From assembly GCA_902806565.1 (NCBI GenBank), contig CADCXA010000010.1, positions 310,001 to 374,000 of the forward strand: a stretch of DNA of 64,000 nt, read 5' to 3'. Position 1 is the first letter of the stretch; every line of letters begins with the position of its first letter. Both the position numbers and the translations under genes were made by a program. Under the pieces are notes generated by a model, which was not told the DNA's origin, searched no databases, and saw only the letters and a program-made list of their open reading frames with translations. Shown here one piece after another: positions 1 through 11,439 of this stretch. The DNA comes from Hypoxylon rubiginosum. Taxonomy: Eukaryota > Ascomycota > Sordariomycetes > Xylariales > Hypoxylaceae.

Positions 1-219
1 CACCTATACAACTTTTCGCGCAGTTGCTTCACATCCAACTGGGAGAAGATAAGCTTACGAGATTTGAAAGATCATGTTAGAAACTGTTGGTTGATGGTTA
101 AGGTCAATTTGATCTCTACACATATAGCCAGCCAGCAGCTAACTGCTAGAAGAGAGGCTGAAGACAACTGGCCGGATTCAATTCCATGAAGGAGGGAGGA
201 AGGGGGAGAGTTTCATATA

Positions 220-730
220 ATGGATGTTGTACTTAGGGGCATGGTTGATAGAAGTGGTCTCTGGTATTTTGGTTCCATGGAGACCAACGGTCGCCTAATG
301 CTACATCTTCACGGCATGTTATGGTACCATGGGAACATTAAAGTTGAAAAATACTTGATCGACTTGTCAGATCACGGTACTGAAGAAGACAAAGCCGAAT
401 ATTTACGTTGGATAGATGAACATTTCCAGGAATCTTTTAATAATGAAGTTTCTACTATGAGACATCACAAATCCGATCGATTGGAGCCATCAGTTAAGCT
501 TTAAAACAACTTAGATCTTCTAGAAAATGAGTGGGAAGAAGAAGCTCAATTCATAGCTACTGCAACACAGGCTCATAAGTATACCGCTTCTTGCTTTAAA
601 TATTCCAAAAGCAATTGAAAGAGGATGAATGGCGCCATCATGATACTTTGTCGCTTTGGCTATCCATAGGCTCTTGTTATGTGGACACATATCAACGATA
701 ATGGTGTTCTTCATATCAAGAGAACAGTCA
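220..730 (+). pseudogene. Helitron A Rep (HUH) region, interrupted
   Basis: N-terminal part of a Helitron RepHel transposase, which in intact elements nicks and rejoins DNA at the element ends. The first open stretch (220-504) carries the HUH metal-binding motif as HLHG inside LMLHLHGMLWYHGN. The same frame continues after a TAA at 502 with WEEEAQFIATATQAH and, after TGA (616) and before TAG (667), reaches CRFGYP, the cysteine plus RFGYP signature that also occurs in Helitron C in this window. A frameshift near 730-744 moves the coding potential into the helicase frame. The start at 220 is just the first ATG of an interrupted frame. Three stops make it non-functional as it stands. Confidence 0.7.
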
Positions 731-743
731 CTAACTGTTCGCG

Positions 744-3515
744 GTGAAGATAATGGCAATTGCGTTGCAACACAATCACGATTGGACGCAAATATTTACG
801 CAAACCCAGACTCTCGCTCTTCTTCAGTACATAACCAATTACGCCACGAAATTCAATCGTCCTACCGATCAGAAAATTACTCTAGTTACATCTATTGTTG
901 ATCGTCTGCAAAAGCATCCTGAATTTGTTGGTGCTGAGGATAAGGTTGAGGTTGCTCGAAGCTTCATTCTCAGAATGTCCAATCGCATTCACAGCGAGCA
1001 GGAGTTTTCTTCCATCGAAGTTTGCAACTTCTTACTTGGTCATAAGATGACATATTGCTCCGTATCAAATTAGGAATGGTTGCATTATGACACAGTGTAC
1101 TTCGTTGTTCATCGAAAATGGCCATTCTTACGCAAACTAGCAGTTGAAGCTGCCAATGGTAATAAAGACCCTACCAGCGAAGAGAAGATGTCGTACTCCG
1201 CTGTTGGCATAAAGCCGAGCATATACGAGGCGTATTACAACTGTGGGCCTGCTTTCGAGGACTTGTGCCTTTATGACTATGCCTCCATAGTTGATATTGT
1301 CGAGAAGCCGAAGCGTTTCACAAACCAGCATACTGAATTCTCATCGACGCTGAGAACGGGAAGATTTTGCCAGCGTCTCAAGATGCAGAAAAATATATCC
1401 ACCCCCTTATTAACCGGCCGATATCCGCTCGACCTTACTGAAGACATATTATACTATCGAAACGTGGTTATTTGTCTCGCCTTATTTATTCCTTGGAAAT
1501 ATTTCTTGTTGCTGGAATCTGGGTCTATTGTTGATATCTGGCAACAATTAATTAGTGAAGCCGATCCTCGCATTCAGTTTTACAATGACAACTTCACACT
1601 GTTAAGGAAAAGTCGTGAGGATGCCCAGCGTGACAAAAAGATTTGGACTGCGCAGATGGATAAGGAGGCTCTTGAGGTTGAGCCTGTACTCGATGACGAT
1701 GATCAAGCTAATTTGGAAGAAGAAGACGACGATGCCAAGGACGCTCGTGAATATGAGGAGCTGATCGCGTTCGTTTCAAGTGTTAGGTCCTGTATGGATG
1801 ACACTCTTCGGGTATCAGCCGCGGCGGTTGGAAGTAGTGTGCAACAGATCGCACGTAGTGTTGAACTGGGTAATTTAACCAAAATGACGGAAGTGCCATT
1901 GGCCCCGGAATTGGATTACTACCGTCAGCTTGTCAGCGATATCAACATCAGTCTGAAAGCTTCGTTAAACAAACAAGACTACGAAAATAACACTGTCAAA
2001 CGAAGTGTTCATAAGTGGAAGAAGGAGTTGGAGATGCTTAATTCCGTCAAGATAAAGGAAATCGCTGGGGAAGGGGATGAGTCCCTGCCTACACCAGACG
2101 ATGGTGAGGCATCTCAAATGGAGAACCAGGACGATGACACAAATACGGCCTTCATTGGCATGAACGATGATCCGAATCCTATCTCCATGCGGCCAACGCG
2201 TATTACGGTCGAATATGGCCCTGGACATTCCTGGGCGGATATTAGCGAGGTTTTGGCCGAGGAAGCAACGCTCAACGTGAAGCAGGCAGTGTCTCTGGAC
2301 ATAGTTCTCCGCCATCTAGATCGTATTGACCAATTTCGATCGGAAGCTACTGAAGGGGCGGGTCAGGCTGTACAAGAAGAACATCATCTTCCCCAGCTAC
2401 TTCATTACCTTGGAGGGGAGGGGGGCACCGGTAAGAGTGTTGTGATTAAAACACTCGTTCTTGGCCTTGAGAGAAAAGGTGCTCGCGGTCGAATTCAGAT
2501 CACAGCCACATCCGGAATCGCCAGTGCCAATATTGACGGCATCACAATCCATTCTGCCATCGGTTTTACGAAAAGCACGCAACGGAAGATTTCTAATGCT
2601 AAAGCATTATTATGGAAAGAAACTGATATACTCGTCGTCGATGAGTGCTCAATGATGTCGGGAGTCCTCCTAAGTCAGATTAACGACCAGTTACAAGCCG
2701 CTCGCAATCAGTCCGGCGTAGATTTTGGGGGGTTGCCTATCGTAATCCTATGTGGTGATTTTTACCAATTCGGACCCATTCTAGGAGAGACTTTGCTATA
2801 TCCAGGAAAGCCAACCACAGATGAGTACGCAGAGCGGACAGGGGAGAAGTTCATCATCCGGAAAGATGATAAGCAGTACGCTGGCCATTTGTTGTGGCTT
2901 AAGTTTAAGAATGTCGTGATTTTAGACCAGCAGATGCGCACCCAGGATCCTCAGCTTGGTCCTATTCTTCAACGATTAAGGCGGCATGAGCAGACGATTG
3001 AGGATGTGGACCTGTTAAATACAAAGGTAGTCAGCAAAGACGACATCAAACTTGATGCAGTTGCGAAAGCCATCTGTCCGCTCAATCAAATGCGGCACGC
3101 CATGAACTTACAGGCAATACTTTCGTTTGCTAAGGAACGGGGTCAAAAGACCTGGATCTTCTTATCTTCTCATACTGTGCTAGGCAATGGCGATAAAGCA
3201 GAGGCAATACGAATGGCATTCGGACAGATGGACGACAGCAAGCTGAAAGTGCCTGCGTATCTAGCTTTTACGAAAGGTATGCCAATTGGTATCACGGAAA
3301 ATCTTCATCAAGGGCTAAAGATGGTCAACGGCGCTCAATATACCGCAGAGGCCTTTATACCTACTCCCGACAGCACAATGTTTCGAGTTGGTGCCGATGT
3401 ATACATCGTAATGCAACCGCCAAAAGCCATCTTAATATCGTCGAGGACAACGCAGGACCTACACCTGACTGGCCTTACCCGAAGCCTTGTCCCTATGTTT
3501 CAGGCCACGATTTGA
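744..3515 (+). pseudogene. Helitron A two-tyrosine motif and Pif1-type helicase, one internal stop
   Basis: One frame of about 920 codons broken by a single TAG at 1071-1073; coding similarity continues straight through it. Near the start YITNYATK supplies the two Rep tyrosines (Y-x3-Y). The helicase follows: Walker A GGEGGTGKS near 2416-2442, ITATSG (motif Ia), Walker B DILVVDECSMMSG near 2626-2660, then GGLPIVILCGDFYQFGP. An acidic stretch lies between Rep and helicase. The frame ends at 3515 after MFQATI, before the KVQG-type C-terminal helicase motifs expected in the family, so the C-terminus is lost or frameshifted. There is no ATG at 744; it is the first open codon after the frameshift. 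The ATPase motifs are intact. This is a lightly damaged, fairly young copy. Confidence 0.8.
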
Positions 3516-4625
3516 GTCCTTATCCTCATTACCATCTTCCATAAAGCCATTAGCCTAATATATTTAAATGAGATTCATTTGACACACTTGTTAGCATCAC
3601 TAGCGATCACCAGAGGTGTGCTTCTTGCGATTATGAATCGTGATACACTACCACTAGCGTCACTTTGAATAGCCATCAGCCACTCGACTATGCTTTCTTA
3701 AGTATCACCTCCGTCCCGGTGGCCTTTAGCTCGTTTCCTTCCACCATTATCATCAGATGGCGAAGTGGAGCATGATCTTTGAATAATAGTTGCGTCTTCA
3801 CTAAGGTTCTTGGTGGCGTTCCGGACTGCCGCCAAGGACTCATCCTTAGTTAAGTCTATTGATGACAGAGGTTTCTGTAGTTGCTTCTCTACCCTAATGT
3901 CGCGGATAAACTCGACAGATTCTTACTACCCGCGAACGGAGCCCCGTCGTGGTGGGAATTCCGGATAGATACATGGCTTCGACACAAATATAAAATCTCT
4001 CGGCGTGCCGGGAGCATCGACGGCCGAGTTGGTGTTCAGCCCAGAAACTGCGCGGATAGCTGACGGACTAGAGTGGTTTGTTAACTTTACTACTTCCTAA
4101 AGGGCAATTTATCAATAGAAAAGTAGTACGCATGCGTTGAAAATACCAGAGACTTAGTAGTCTTTACGGTCTGGTTGATAACGCACTTATCGGCACCGAT
4201 ACCCTTCATGTTCTCATCGCTGATTCTTATCAGGTGAGCCAATCAGACTGCACTCCAATTTCCTAATTAGGAAATTAACCAGGGTAGCCCGAACCAGGCA
4301 GTACAATAACCCAAGTTTTAACAGCACTATTAAAGGGCATCCAGGCCGCTTCGCAGCTTGAAGCCAGGCAGCGCACTGATCGCGAAACACACCTAATACT
4401 TTGGCCAATCAGAAGCTGTATTTGATTTCCTACTTTAATGTTGGTAAAATTGCAAGGCCACCCCCTGGGCGGCACAGTAACCCGCCTATTCGAATAATTT
4501 TTGGTAGGGTGGTTCGTGCCCCAACATCTTTATTTGCCAAGCACTCAGCCCCCCTGTCCCTCTGCGGGAGCCATCACAATAACCCCGGGGACTGCATGAT
4601 CCTTGGAATCGTCCAGCAGCTAACG
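3516..4625. other. Decayed DNA downstream of the Helitron A helicase
   Basis: No intact gene seen. On the minus strand about 3680-3850 has a short protein-like stretch rich in Asp, Ser and Lys, too short and broken to name. CCAAT-type motifs (GCCAATCAGA) occur near 4237 and 4403, and a palindrome centred on AATT (TTTCCTAATTAGGAAA) lies near 4258-4273. If the hairpin at 4852 is the terminus of Helitron A, this is its 3' non-coding part. Confidence 0.4.
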
Positions 4626-4896
4626 ACTTTTCCCTTTGCCATTTCATCGCAACAGGTTAGAAATGTGTAAATTGTATATAAAATTCATGAAAAACAAGCT
4701 CTATCGAACGAGACTAATCATCCAACCTTTTAAGCGACTTTGACAGAGTTTAATTGATTTTACTCCGTACAAAAGGTTCATCGGACATGCGTTGAGGTAT
4801 GGCTAGCCAATCAGAGCCAGGCTCAGCTGTGGCGTCGCTCGGCCCCACCCCCCCAATCCGCGGCAGCGCGGCAGCGCGGTTGGGTCACGCAGCTAG
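4626..4896 (+). repeat. Dispersed repeat, copy 1, with Helitron-like hairpin end
   Basis: Shares recognisable blocks with copies near 17351 and 21201 (same strand): CTTTGCCATTTCATCGC here matches CTTTGCCATTCCATCGC at copy 2; AACAAGCTCTAT and a TGCGTTG...GGCTA block match copy 3. The end carries CCCAA-T-CCGC (4852-4861) pairing with GCGG-TTGGG (4876-4884), then 8 nt, then CTAG at 4893-4896 and T at 4897. This is the layout of a Helitron 3' terminus. Confidence 0.6.
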
Positions 4897-4990
4897 TTTA
4901 CGAATATCAATTTACTTATACCTATCCCTTTATTATTCACAGGCTAGGGGCCTTCGGTTTGAAGACGGGTGAGGGTAACAAGGACCCTAG

Positions 4991-5179
4991 GTCAACCGTG
5001 TCACATCCCACGTCGCCTACGGCATAGCCGCTGGGTACGGCTCTATGGACGAGCTGGTGCGCAACCTTGAGCGCGATGGGCCCCTTGCTCTCGAGAACTA
5101 TCACAAGTGCGCCACCGATAACGATGCTCCCACGGATTGCGTTGTCGGACAGGGTATCGGCAAACGCTTAGGTATATAA
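4991..5179 (+). pseudogene. Short protein-coding relic of unknown family
   Basis: An open stretch of about 62 codons follows a TAG at 4988 and ends at TAA 5177. It has no ATG start but a protein-like composition (GYGSMDELVRNLERDGP, then LENYHKC, then DCVVGQGIGKRLG), including two cysteines. It lies just outside the Helitron-type 3' end. I do not recognise the family. It is most likely the last exon or a fragment of a fungal gene. Confidence 0.35.
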
Positions 5180-5639
5180 AATTACATCCCTGGCCTACAG
5201 GTCCGCCACTTTCCAGGACTGCAAGGCATTTTTGGGGGTATTATAGCCAGTTTTCTATATGTATCTTTCTTGGTACGCGCTGATTCTTACCATCTAGCCT
5301 GTTTTCAGACTAGTGCACTAGAGACCGACCCATTTCCCTACCCAGGTAAACATGGACGAATAGGTGAAGGAAAGTAGATGAGGGTAAAAATCATTGTCGT
5401 CGTCATTAGCAATGCCCAATCATGTCCAAAGTAGCGAGAGGGGGAAACCTTTCCAGCCCTAGGGCCAGTAAAATGATGATCGGGGCTACTTACGGACAGA
5501 CCGGGGTTTTCCCTTTGGGACGCCGTCACATTCTACAGCCCAGGTATCTGAACTCGTGATAGCAGGTCCTGTCTAGGACCTGAGTGGCGGTGGCGTCAGG
5601 CCTGTTAGTCAGGTTACGGGTCTGTTGGTACGAGGAAAG

Positions 5640-5925
5640 GGATGGCATAGGAGATAGACCCCTTGGTCGTTGGACTCCTTTGTCCTGGCCTCTTGCATAC
5701 ACATGGAACTTAGTAGCCCCTTAGGTTCATAGCTCTTCGTGCAACAACATGATTGTTTCCCTTATCGCATAGTTGGAATCAAGGGATCTGGCTCTTAAGT
5801 TATCCCTTTCCCTATACCAACAAGCCCATAACCCCTATCCACATCATGAAGAAACGAATAACATTTATCTAGGCTCCAAGGGTGACCAACAGACTTGTGG
5901 CCCTATTCGGATGTGATGGATGACT
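5640..5925. repeat. Two partial LTR copies in opposite orientation
   Basis: 5650-5790 matches the 5' half of the solo LTR at 44386 in reverse orientation (TTAGGTTCATAGCTCTTCGT and the following GCAACAACAT). 5795-5915 matches its 3' half in forward orientation (CCCATAACCCCTATC, CCAAGGGTGACCAACAG). No terminal pair or target duplication can be defined, so this is a rearranged remnant. Confidence 0.55.
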
Positions 5926-6174
5926 ATACCTAAAGGGATATTAATAAAGGGATTAAAATAACGCTGCAAATAATATATGACTTGCCGCATACGATTGCAG
6001 TACTTGAGCAGAGGATGAAGGTGTGACCTGGAAGAGTACTAGGAGGACTGTGTGTCCTGAGAAATTAAGAGAACTATGTACTGTGTAGCTGCGTTACCGG
6101 TGCCGCTTCTGTTCACGCCACACATGCACGGCGATTCTCAGGCGAGGTACATACTGTGGATACCTGGTTGGTGG

Positions 6175-6428
6175 TGTCATAAGACCGTCCAAGCGATGAG
6201 GAAAACAACGACGTTGTTGCACAAAGAGCTAGGAGTCTAACAGCTACCAAAGTCCTTGTATATACAGGAATGTATATACAGGAATTCTGGGCAGAGAGGC
6301 CTACTAGACAAAGGAGCCTATCCCATCCCTGCCCTGATACCCCTGGTGACCAAGGTGGCCAGTCCTACCATCCTAGAAGCCGTGATACCTTCCGGAGAGT
6401 AAGGGTAACAAGAGCCGAAGTCCTGACA
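6175..6428 (+). mobile_element. Solo LTR, 254 bp, with target-site duplication
   Basis: Begins TGTCA and ends TGACA (inverted terminal pentamers, TG...CA). It is flanked by a perfect 5-bp duplication GGTGG (6170-6174 and 6429-6433). It belongs to the same family as 7526-7780 (shared GACCGTCCAAGCGATGAGG and GACGTTGTTGCAC). An internal duplication of TGTATATACAGGAA lies near 6258-6285. No coding capacity. Recombination between two LTRs is the usual origin of such solo elements. Confidence 0.8.
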
Positions 6429-6433
6429 GGTGG

Positions 6434-7525
6434 GGCCTGAGGCGCACATAGTCGTGGTGCCTTAGAGCCCACTTCTAGATAGCTTCTTAATTCTAGGTAC
6501 CTACCTAGGTAGGCAGGTACACAAGCTCAGTATACAACAATTCAACAGGTTCTTACTATTCTACAGTGATAGTAGGCACCCGGAATTAACGCACCTTGCT
6601 AGTCAAACATACAACACTGTCCTAAGACCTATGATACCGTCACCAACCAAACTGTTTTATTGGCGCACTGTCGGTTGACGGACCTCCTTTCAGCTGTGTG
6701 TCCTGGTTTACCAACATCGCCCGTGTTGCTGACCAGTAGCAAACTTTCTTGCCTCGCAATATCACTATCGAAGTACTCCTGCTGTCTTCAGTTTTAGAGT
6801 TTCCAATTTATTAGTATTGTTTGCAAACTAATCATCGTATTGGTGCTGTAGATGTGCTCAGTAAGGGACAGCCATCCATCGTCTTGACATCGGAGTCCAG
6901 ATCGGGATAGGGTCTCAGATCATGGCACCATACCATTTTTATGGCGAGATCGATCTAGGAGGTAGGTATGTAGGTAGGTACATGTACGCCTTAGAAAGCT
7001 GCCTGGGTACCTGAGAAGTGATGTGAAGTATCTCTGCCGATATGTTACCTACCTAGGTACCTAGTATACTTACAATGGCAAGGCCAAGAATATTCTCTGA
7101 GCCAACTATACAGATTTTGATAGAATGAAATTGCCATTTTTATCCAAGGGTTTTACGGATCTATTTTCAAGTAAGAGATACTTGATTACAATATGGATCA
7201 AATGGTTTAGACAATCTTGTCTGTTTCCTTAATTAACCCGTAACCATACGGTTTGTGCTCAACTATTGTCACTGGTTGAAATTATACCCCTATCCCTGAA
7301 GTTTCAGCCGTCAAGCTTCAGAGCCAGCGTACGTTCTTCTACAGAGAAACCATGGGGAGCTGTTTGCTCCCAACGCGGGCTTAGTCTGATATCAGTGCCA
7401 TTGGACAGGCAGGATCCTATCTCGAATAGAAGCTGCTTATGTTGCACAGCCTTGGGGCATGCGCATCGTCTTAGTTCAGGGGCGCCCCCCACCGATACTC
7501 CCTTATCGCCAGTCTAGCATTTTTA
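6434..7525. other. Intergenic, AGGTAC-type short repeats
   Basis: No supportable gene. Runs of AGGTA/GGTACC units occur near 6495-6520, 6955-6985 and 7045-7065. Short frames around 7266-7517 on both strands lack protein-like character. Confidence 0.4.
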
Positions 7526-7780
7526 TGTCACGAGACCGTCCAAGCGATGAGGGAACCTAAGACGTTGTTGCACGAGGAGCTATAAACCTAACAGCTACAG
7601 ATACCCTTGTATATACAAGAATGCCAGACAAAGAGGCTCGTCGGATAAGGGAACCTGTCGTATCCGTCTCCGATACTCCTGGTGGTACAAGCACCCAATA
7701 CCGCCATCCTAGGGGCCACGATACCTCCCGGATAGTAAGGGCTAGGTTTGCGTAACAAGGCCTAAGTCTAAGCCCTGACA
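7526..7780 (+). mobile_element. Solo LTR, 255 bp, no target duplication
   Basis: Begins TGTCACG and ends CCCTGACA, with the same internal blocks as the copy at 6175. Its 5-bp flanks (TTTTA left, TCTTG right) do not match, so the insertion is old, rearranged, or the product of recombination between elements. A weak minus-strand reading frame covering it (7557-7880) is not a gene. Confidence 0.7.
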
Positions 7781-9311
7781 TCTTGATTGGCAGCGTTACC
7801 TTACTCCCCCTGGGGGCCACTGGGAAGAGGTTTCTAATTCCTATTAAACACGCTCCTCCATGGAATACGCCCCACTCCACGCAGCCATAGAATGGTTCTA
7901 TGCCTCATATACATGGTATGCACATGATGTATCCTTCATGAAATCTGCTAGCTGTCGTTATGAGCAGTGGGTCTCGCATACACGGGTTGCCGAAAGTTTG
8001 TAGTATGATCTCGCCGTTTTTGGCGGGCCATGCTTCTAGCCTATGCGTGTTAATTCCTGATTCCTGTATTACGCTGTTACTTTAACCCTACCCTATACCG
8101 TTAGTGACTGTCGTGAACAGTGATAGTGCGGTCAAAATTGTCAATTCCTATAATGAAGGGAGATGCGAACACGGTATACGAGAATATTTAGTTAAGGATG
8201 TGGCCTTGTCAAAAGGGTTGGGGGATCTAGAGGGCATTGTGTATATACCTCACGACACAGCACTCCCAACTAAGAGGAAGTGATATACAATCCATAACGG
8301 GAGGTAGCCGTCTCTCATATCCTGCATACACCTCTTCACTTCCAGAGGACTTACGTTTGAGAAGTTTCTCCTAGATGTGCATATACCCTCCCCCTCCCGA
8401 GGCACATCAAACCAAACGTGGCTATCCTACCCAACGGCTTCCTCCCCACTACACGCGTTCTGCACGGTATACATCACAGAGAAGCTAGTGCATGTTAGAT
8501 TGATAATTTACATGTACATACAATTATCCAGGTAGAGACCGCTCTTCTTGCTATGATGCCATGTGTTAGGTACCTCAATCTTGCTCATGCGGGTATTTAT
8601 CGCTCCTCGTGCTACCCAAAGCTTATCTAAGGTACCTGCTACGCCAGGCAGCGCAAACTACGGTACCTACATGTAGGTAGGTACCTACATACATATGTAC
8701 CTACATCCTACCTTCTAAGTAATGACCCACCTCCACCGTTCAGTCCAAAGCGGGAAGCTGGAAGCTGTGAGTTGGTATTTACACGTGGGTATGATTCATC
8801 TTTTCTATGCCTCTTCTCTGTAAGCTGGACTGCGTCCCTACCGATATTCTTCAACCTCCACGATAAATTGCGGATTGCTTTTTACATTGCTCAACTATTC
8901 TAGTTTCTTCCATAACCTTTACGACCTCTATATCCAGTTCAATTAAATCTATCGGTATGTTATTGGTACAATGTTTCTCAAAGTTCAATGGTCAAATGGT
9001 TGCCCTGTCGTTCTGCCTCTTGTATATCTCTTCTTCCGTTACTCCTCTTTGGTTGCCGACGTGACCATCTTCAAAAATAAGAGCAGACCGCTCTAATCCT
9101 CCTCAAATACGTCCGCCCCCGTCAGCCTACGCTCGCTAACAGTATCATAAAAGACAGAAATACGCCAGTCGTCATCTTTCGATTCTCCTTCTGTACGTGT
9201 ATTCTCCCTAGCCCTAAGTTGCGCGCTGTTTCTTCGATCCGTTCGTTGGCGAGTGGGCTGCGAGCCGTGGACAACGGCTAACTAGTCGATAGCTCGTACA
9301 CAGACCGAAGC
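7781..9311. other. Intergenic, upstream of the 9312 gene
   Basis: No gene seen. 8662-8716 is a palindromic tract built of GGTACCTACATGTAGG-type units. The last few hundred bases before 9312 (pyrimidine-rich, with CTTC and TCTT runs) look like promoter/5' UTR of the spliced gene. Confidence 0.4.
8662..8716. repeat. Palindromic GGTACCTACATGTAGG tract
   Basis: Alternating GGTACC, TACATGTA and TAGGTA units make a nearly self-complementary stretch of about 55 bp. Shorter versions recur at about 6960, 11085, 14360, 18170, 20640-20740, 38860, 41420 and 42310. Confidence 0.6.
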
Positions 9312-9801
9312 ATGGAGCAAAACGCAGAATATTCCTCGTCGACTTCGAGGGCCCTATCGGTAAGCAGACTACTTCATGCATTTGTATTGGGACAAGTTAA
9401 CAATGCAACTCTATCCTGACTCGCAGGCTACTGAGTTCGCACAAAAAGCCAGCGATCTAGAAAAACTACGTAAAGAAGCGAACCACCTAGAGGATACGAT
9501 TAACTCGTTTAAATCTAAGCTCGACGAGACCGAAGGGCAGCTTCCGTTCGAGAAAGTTGCTACAATTAATAGCCAGATTAAGACTCTGGTGCGAATACTC
9601 GATGAGATCAAGCTCCTCGAAGCAGCGGAAGAACAGGAGCTTATAATAATATCCGTAAAGAACGACCTCGCCGAGGCCCATTATCTGATTGGGCCTGCTA
9701 AAGTTGCCAGAATGGAGAAGGAGATCAAGGTGATGGAGGAAAGACTTGATGGGACTATGGAGCTCCTAAGAGCAAAAAGGGCAGAATTGGAATGGGAATA
9801 A
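9312..9801 (+). CDS. Small coiled-coil protein, one intron, 140 aa
   Basis: Spliced gene: exon 1 is 9312-9359 (MEQNAEYSSSTSRALS), intron 9360-9426 (67 nt, GTAAGC donor, CTGAC branch, GCAG acceptor) and exon 2 is 9427-9801. The join is phase 0 and gives 140 residues. Almost all of it is a highly charged helix (for example ASDLEKLRKEANHLEDTINS and RMEKEIKVMEERLDG), predicting a coiled coil broken around an IGPAKV segment near residue 100. No signal peptide, membrane segment or known enzymatic motif. The ATG at 9312 is preferred because it is the only start giving a consensus intron and continuous frame. Function unknown. Decayed coding-like sequence follows on the same strand from about 9.9 kb. 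Confidence 0.6.
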
Positions 9802-9897
9802 GACGAACTGACGGCAGTTCGGGCAACTAGTCCCTTTGCTATCTATGCTATATAATCACAAACCAATCTATCGATATAATCTCCTACAATTTCTCAC

Positions 9898-10791
9898 CAG
9901 AGGAAACCACCCTAGAGCAGCTGAATGAGATTGCGTAGATGATGGCGGACTTACTTGACACAGCCTTCTCAGCGGCCGCAATAACGGTCCGGTAGTGCAG
10001 CTTATCGAGCAGAAGAATAATGTGAAAAGGTCCTAGGGACACTGGGAGCCATACAACATATCAAGAGCTTCACCAATTGATAAGAGGGACCTATAGAGCA
10101 TGGCTCAAAGACGCGAGGAAACGATGCTAGGGGAAGTCGATTGACGAAGTCAGCTGAGGCCAGGAGCTCTATAGGACGACCCGATTTACCAGCACCGCCA
10201 CTTCTCGTAGAAGGAAAGGCAGCAGGGGGAATTTCGAAAACACCGCCGCCCCGCTCGAAAGATTCAGAACAATAGAGAACCGGAGCTATGACCCTCTAAG
10301 AGTACGCGGTCGGCACAGGGAGCACCTAATGAAGAGCTCATGCTAGCTACTACACGACTATGAAGAATGCACTATGAGTGGACAGCGTGACCGCACGTAT
10401 CAAAGACAATTTGGGAAAAGCTAGTGGTAAGATGGATAGCACGAGTTACCCTAAATTATAGGGTGATGAATCATTGATTATAATCTCGACAGTGTGCACG
10501 ATACACAAGGTCTAGCACGTATCAAAGTGCAAGAAGTACGCGGCAATAGTCACCATGGATGTCATGGTGGCGCTCGACGCTGTCTTGGGCAGGATTCAAA
10601 TGCTCCAATAGGAACGACTGGGAGCAGCTCAATTGCGTATTTTCTCCGTACGGCCAGGATCAGACTACAGTACACTGCCTACATGGCTGGTCATGAAATT
10701 GCTCAACGTCTGGTTTGATCAATTCCTCACCTCCAAGGAGCACGTGTACAAATGCAAATACGGTTCGTGGATCAGACAATTTGTTACGTAA
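9898..10791 (+). pseudogene. Decayed reading frame of unknown family
   Basis: Protein-like stretches on the plus strand are separated by stops. The clearest is 10516-10791, open except for one TAG at 10609, with ALDAVLGRIQ before the stop and PTWLVMKLLNVWFDQF, then KCKYGSWIRQF, before the TAA at 10789. Upstream (about 9900-10400) fragments such as LIRGTYRAWLKDARKRC lie between several stops. It has no recognised motifs. It may be a degenerate neighbour of the coiled-coil gene or a separate relic. Confidence 0.3.
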
Positions 10792-11439
10792 GGCTGTCAC
10801 ATCGCGCATCATGCCGGCGCTTGCGCACGCGGTAGAAGTATCGTAGCTTGGTCTTTAGGTGGCACCTCTCAAGCAAAGTCTGGGAAGTGAGCACATAGAT
10901 CGACCGGTATCTAAATACGGTGATTTGCGCGATACTCGCGATCTGGTAAAGGCCTAATAACTTTCCGAATGCTCGTCGGTATTGGGTTTGACTTCACGAA
11001 TTGCCGGGCTCTTTCCATATTGCCTAGGAGAGGAACTATGGTATGGTCAAAATAGGAATAGCGCGGTGGCCCGAGGCTACCTAGGTACCAGGTACCTAGG
11101 CCAGAGTTTCTGGTGGAGCCATGCAAATTTCCCCGCATATTGAGAGGCTTAAGATAGCTTAAAATAACTACATGCCGCTTCGTAGCAAAATTTGTTCGCA
11201 CATGCAATGTCGGGCTGTGCCGGGGACAAAGAGTCGCTACGAATGAAATCGAAAGAAGAGTATCCAACGCCGACGCGAACAGGCTGAAAATGATGCAGCA
11301 GAGCAGCGGCATTGGCGCGAAGCGGCCGAGGAACTTGCCAAGCATCACTGCCGCAGGCGTTACCGCAGTATGTTGAGGCATGTCACTCGTTCAGCCTTCA
11401 AATATATGTATGTTGTGACTGACCCTTCCTCCACCACGC

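Larger units (their letters stand above)
1..4896 (+). mobile_element. Helitron A, left end outside the window
   Basis: A rolling-circle (Helitron) transposon on the plus strand. It holds a Rep nuclease region (220-730), a Pif1-type helicase region (744-3515) and, 1.4 kb downstream, a candidate 3' terminus made of a GC-rich hairpin followed by CTAG and then T (4852-4897), the canonical CTRR-T Helitron end. The first 220 bases translate poorly and are probably decayed upstream Rep coding sequence; the 5' TC end lies outside the window. That the coding part and the 3' terminus belong to one insertion is inferred from shared strand and order. The helicase frame stops before its usual C-terminal third. 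Confidence 0.7.
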
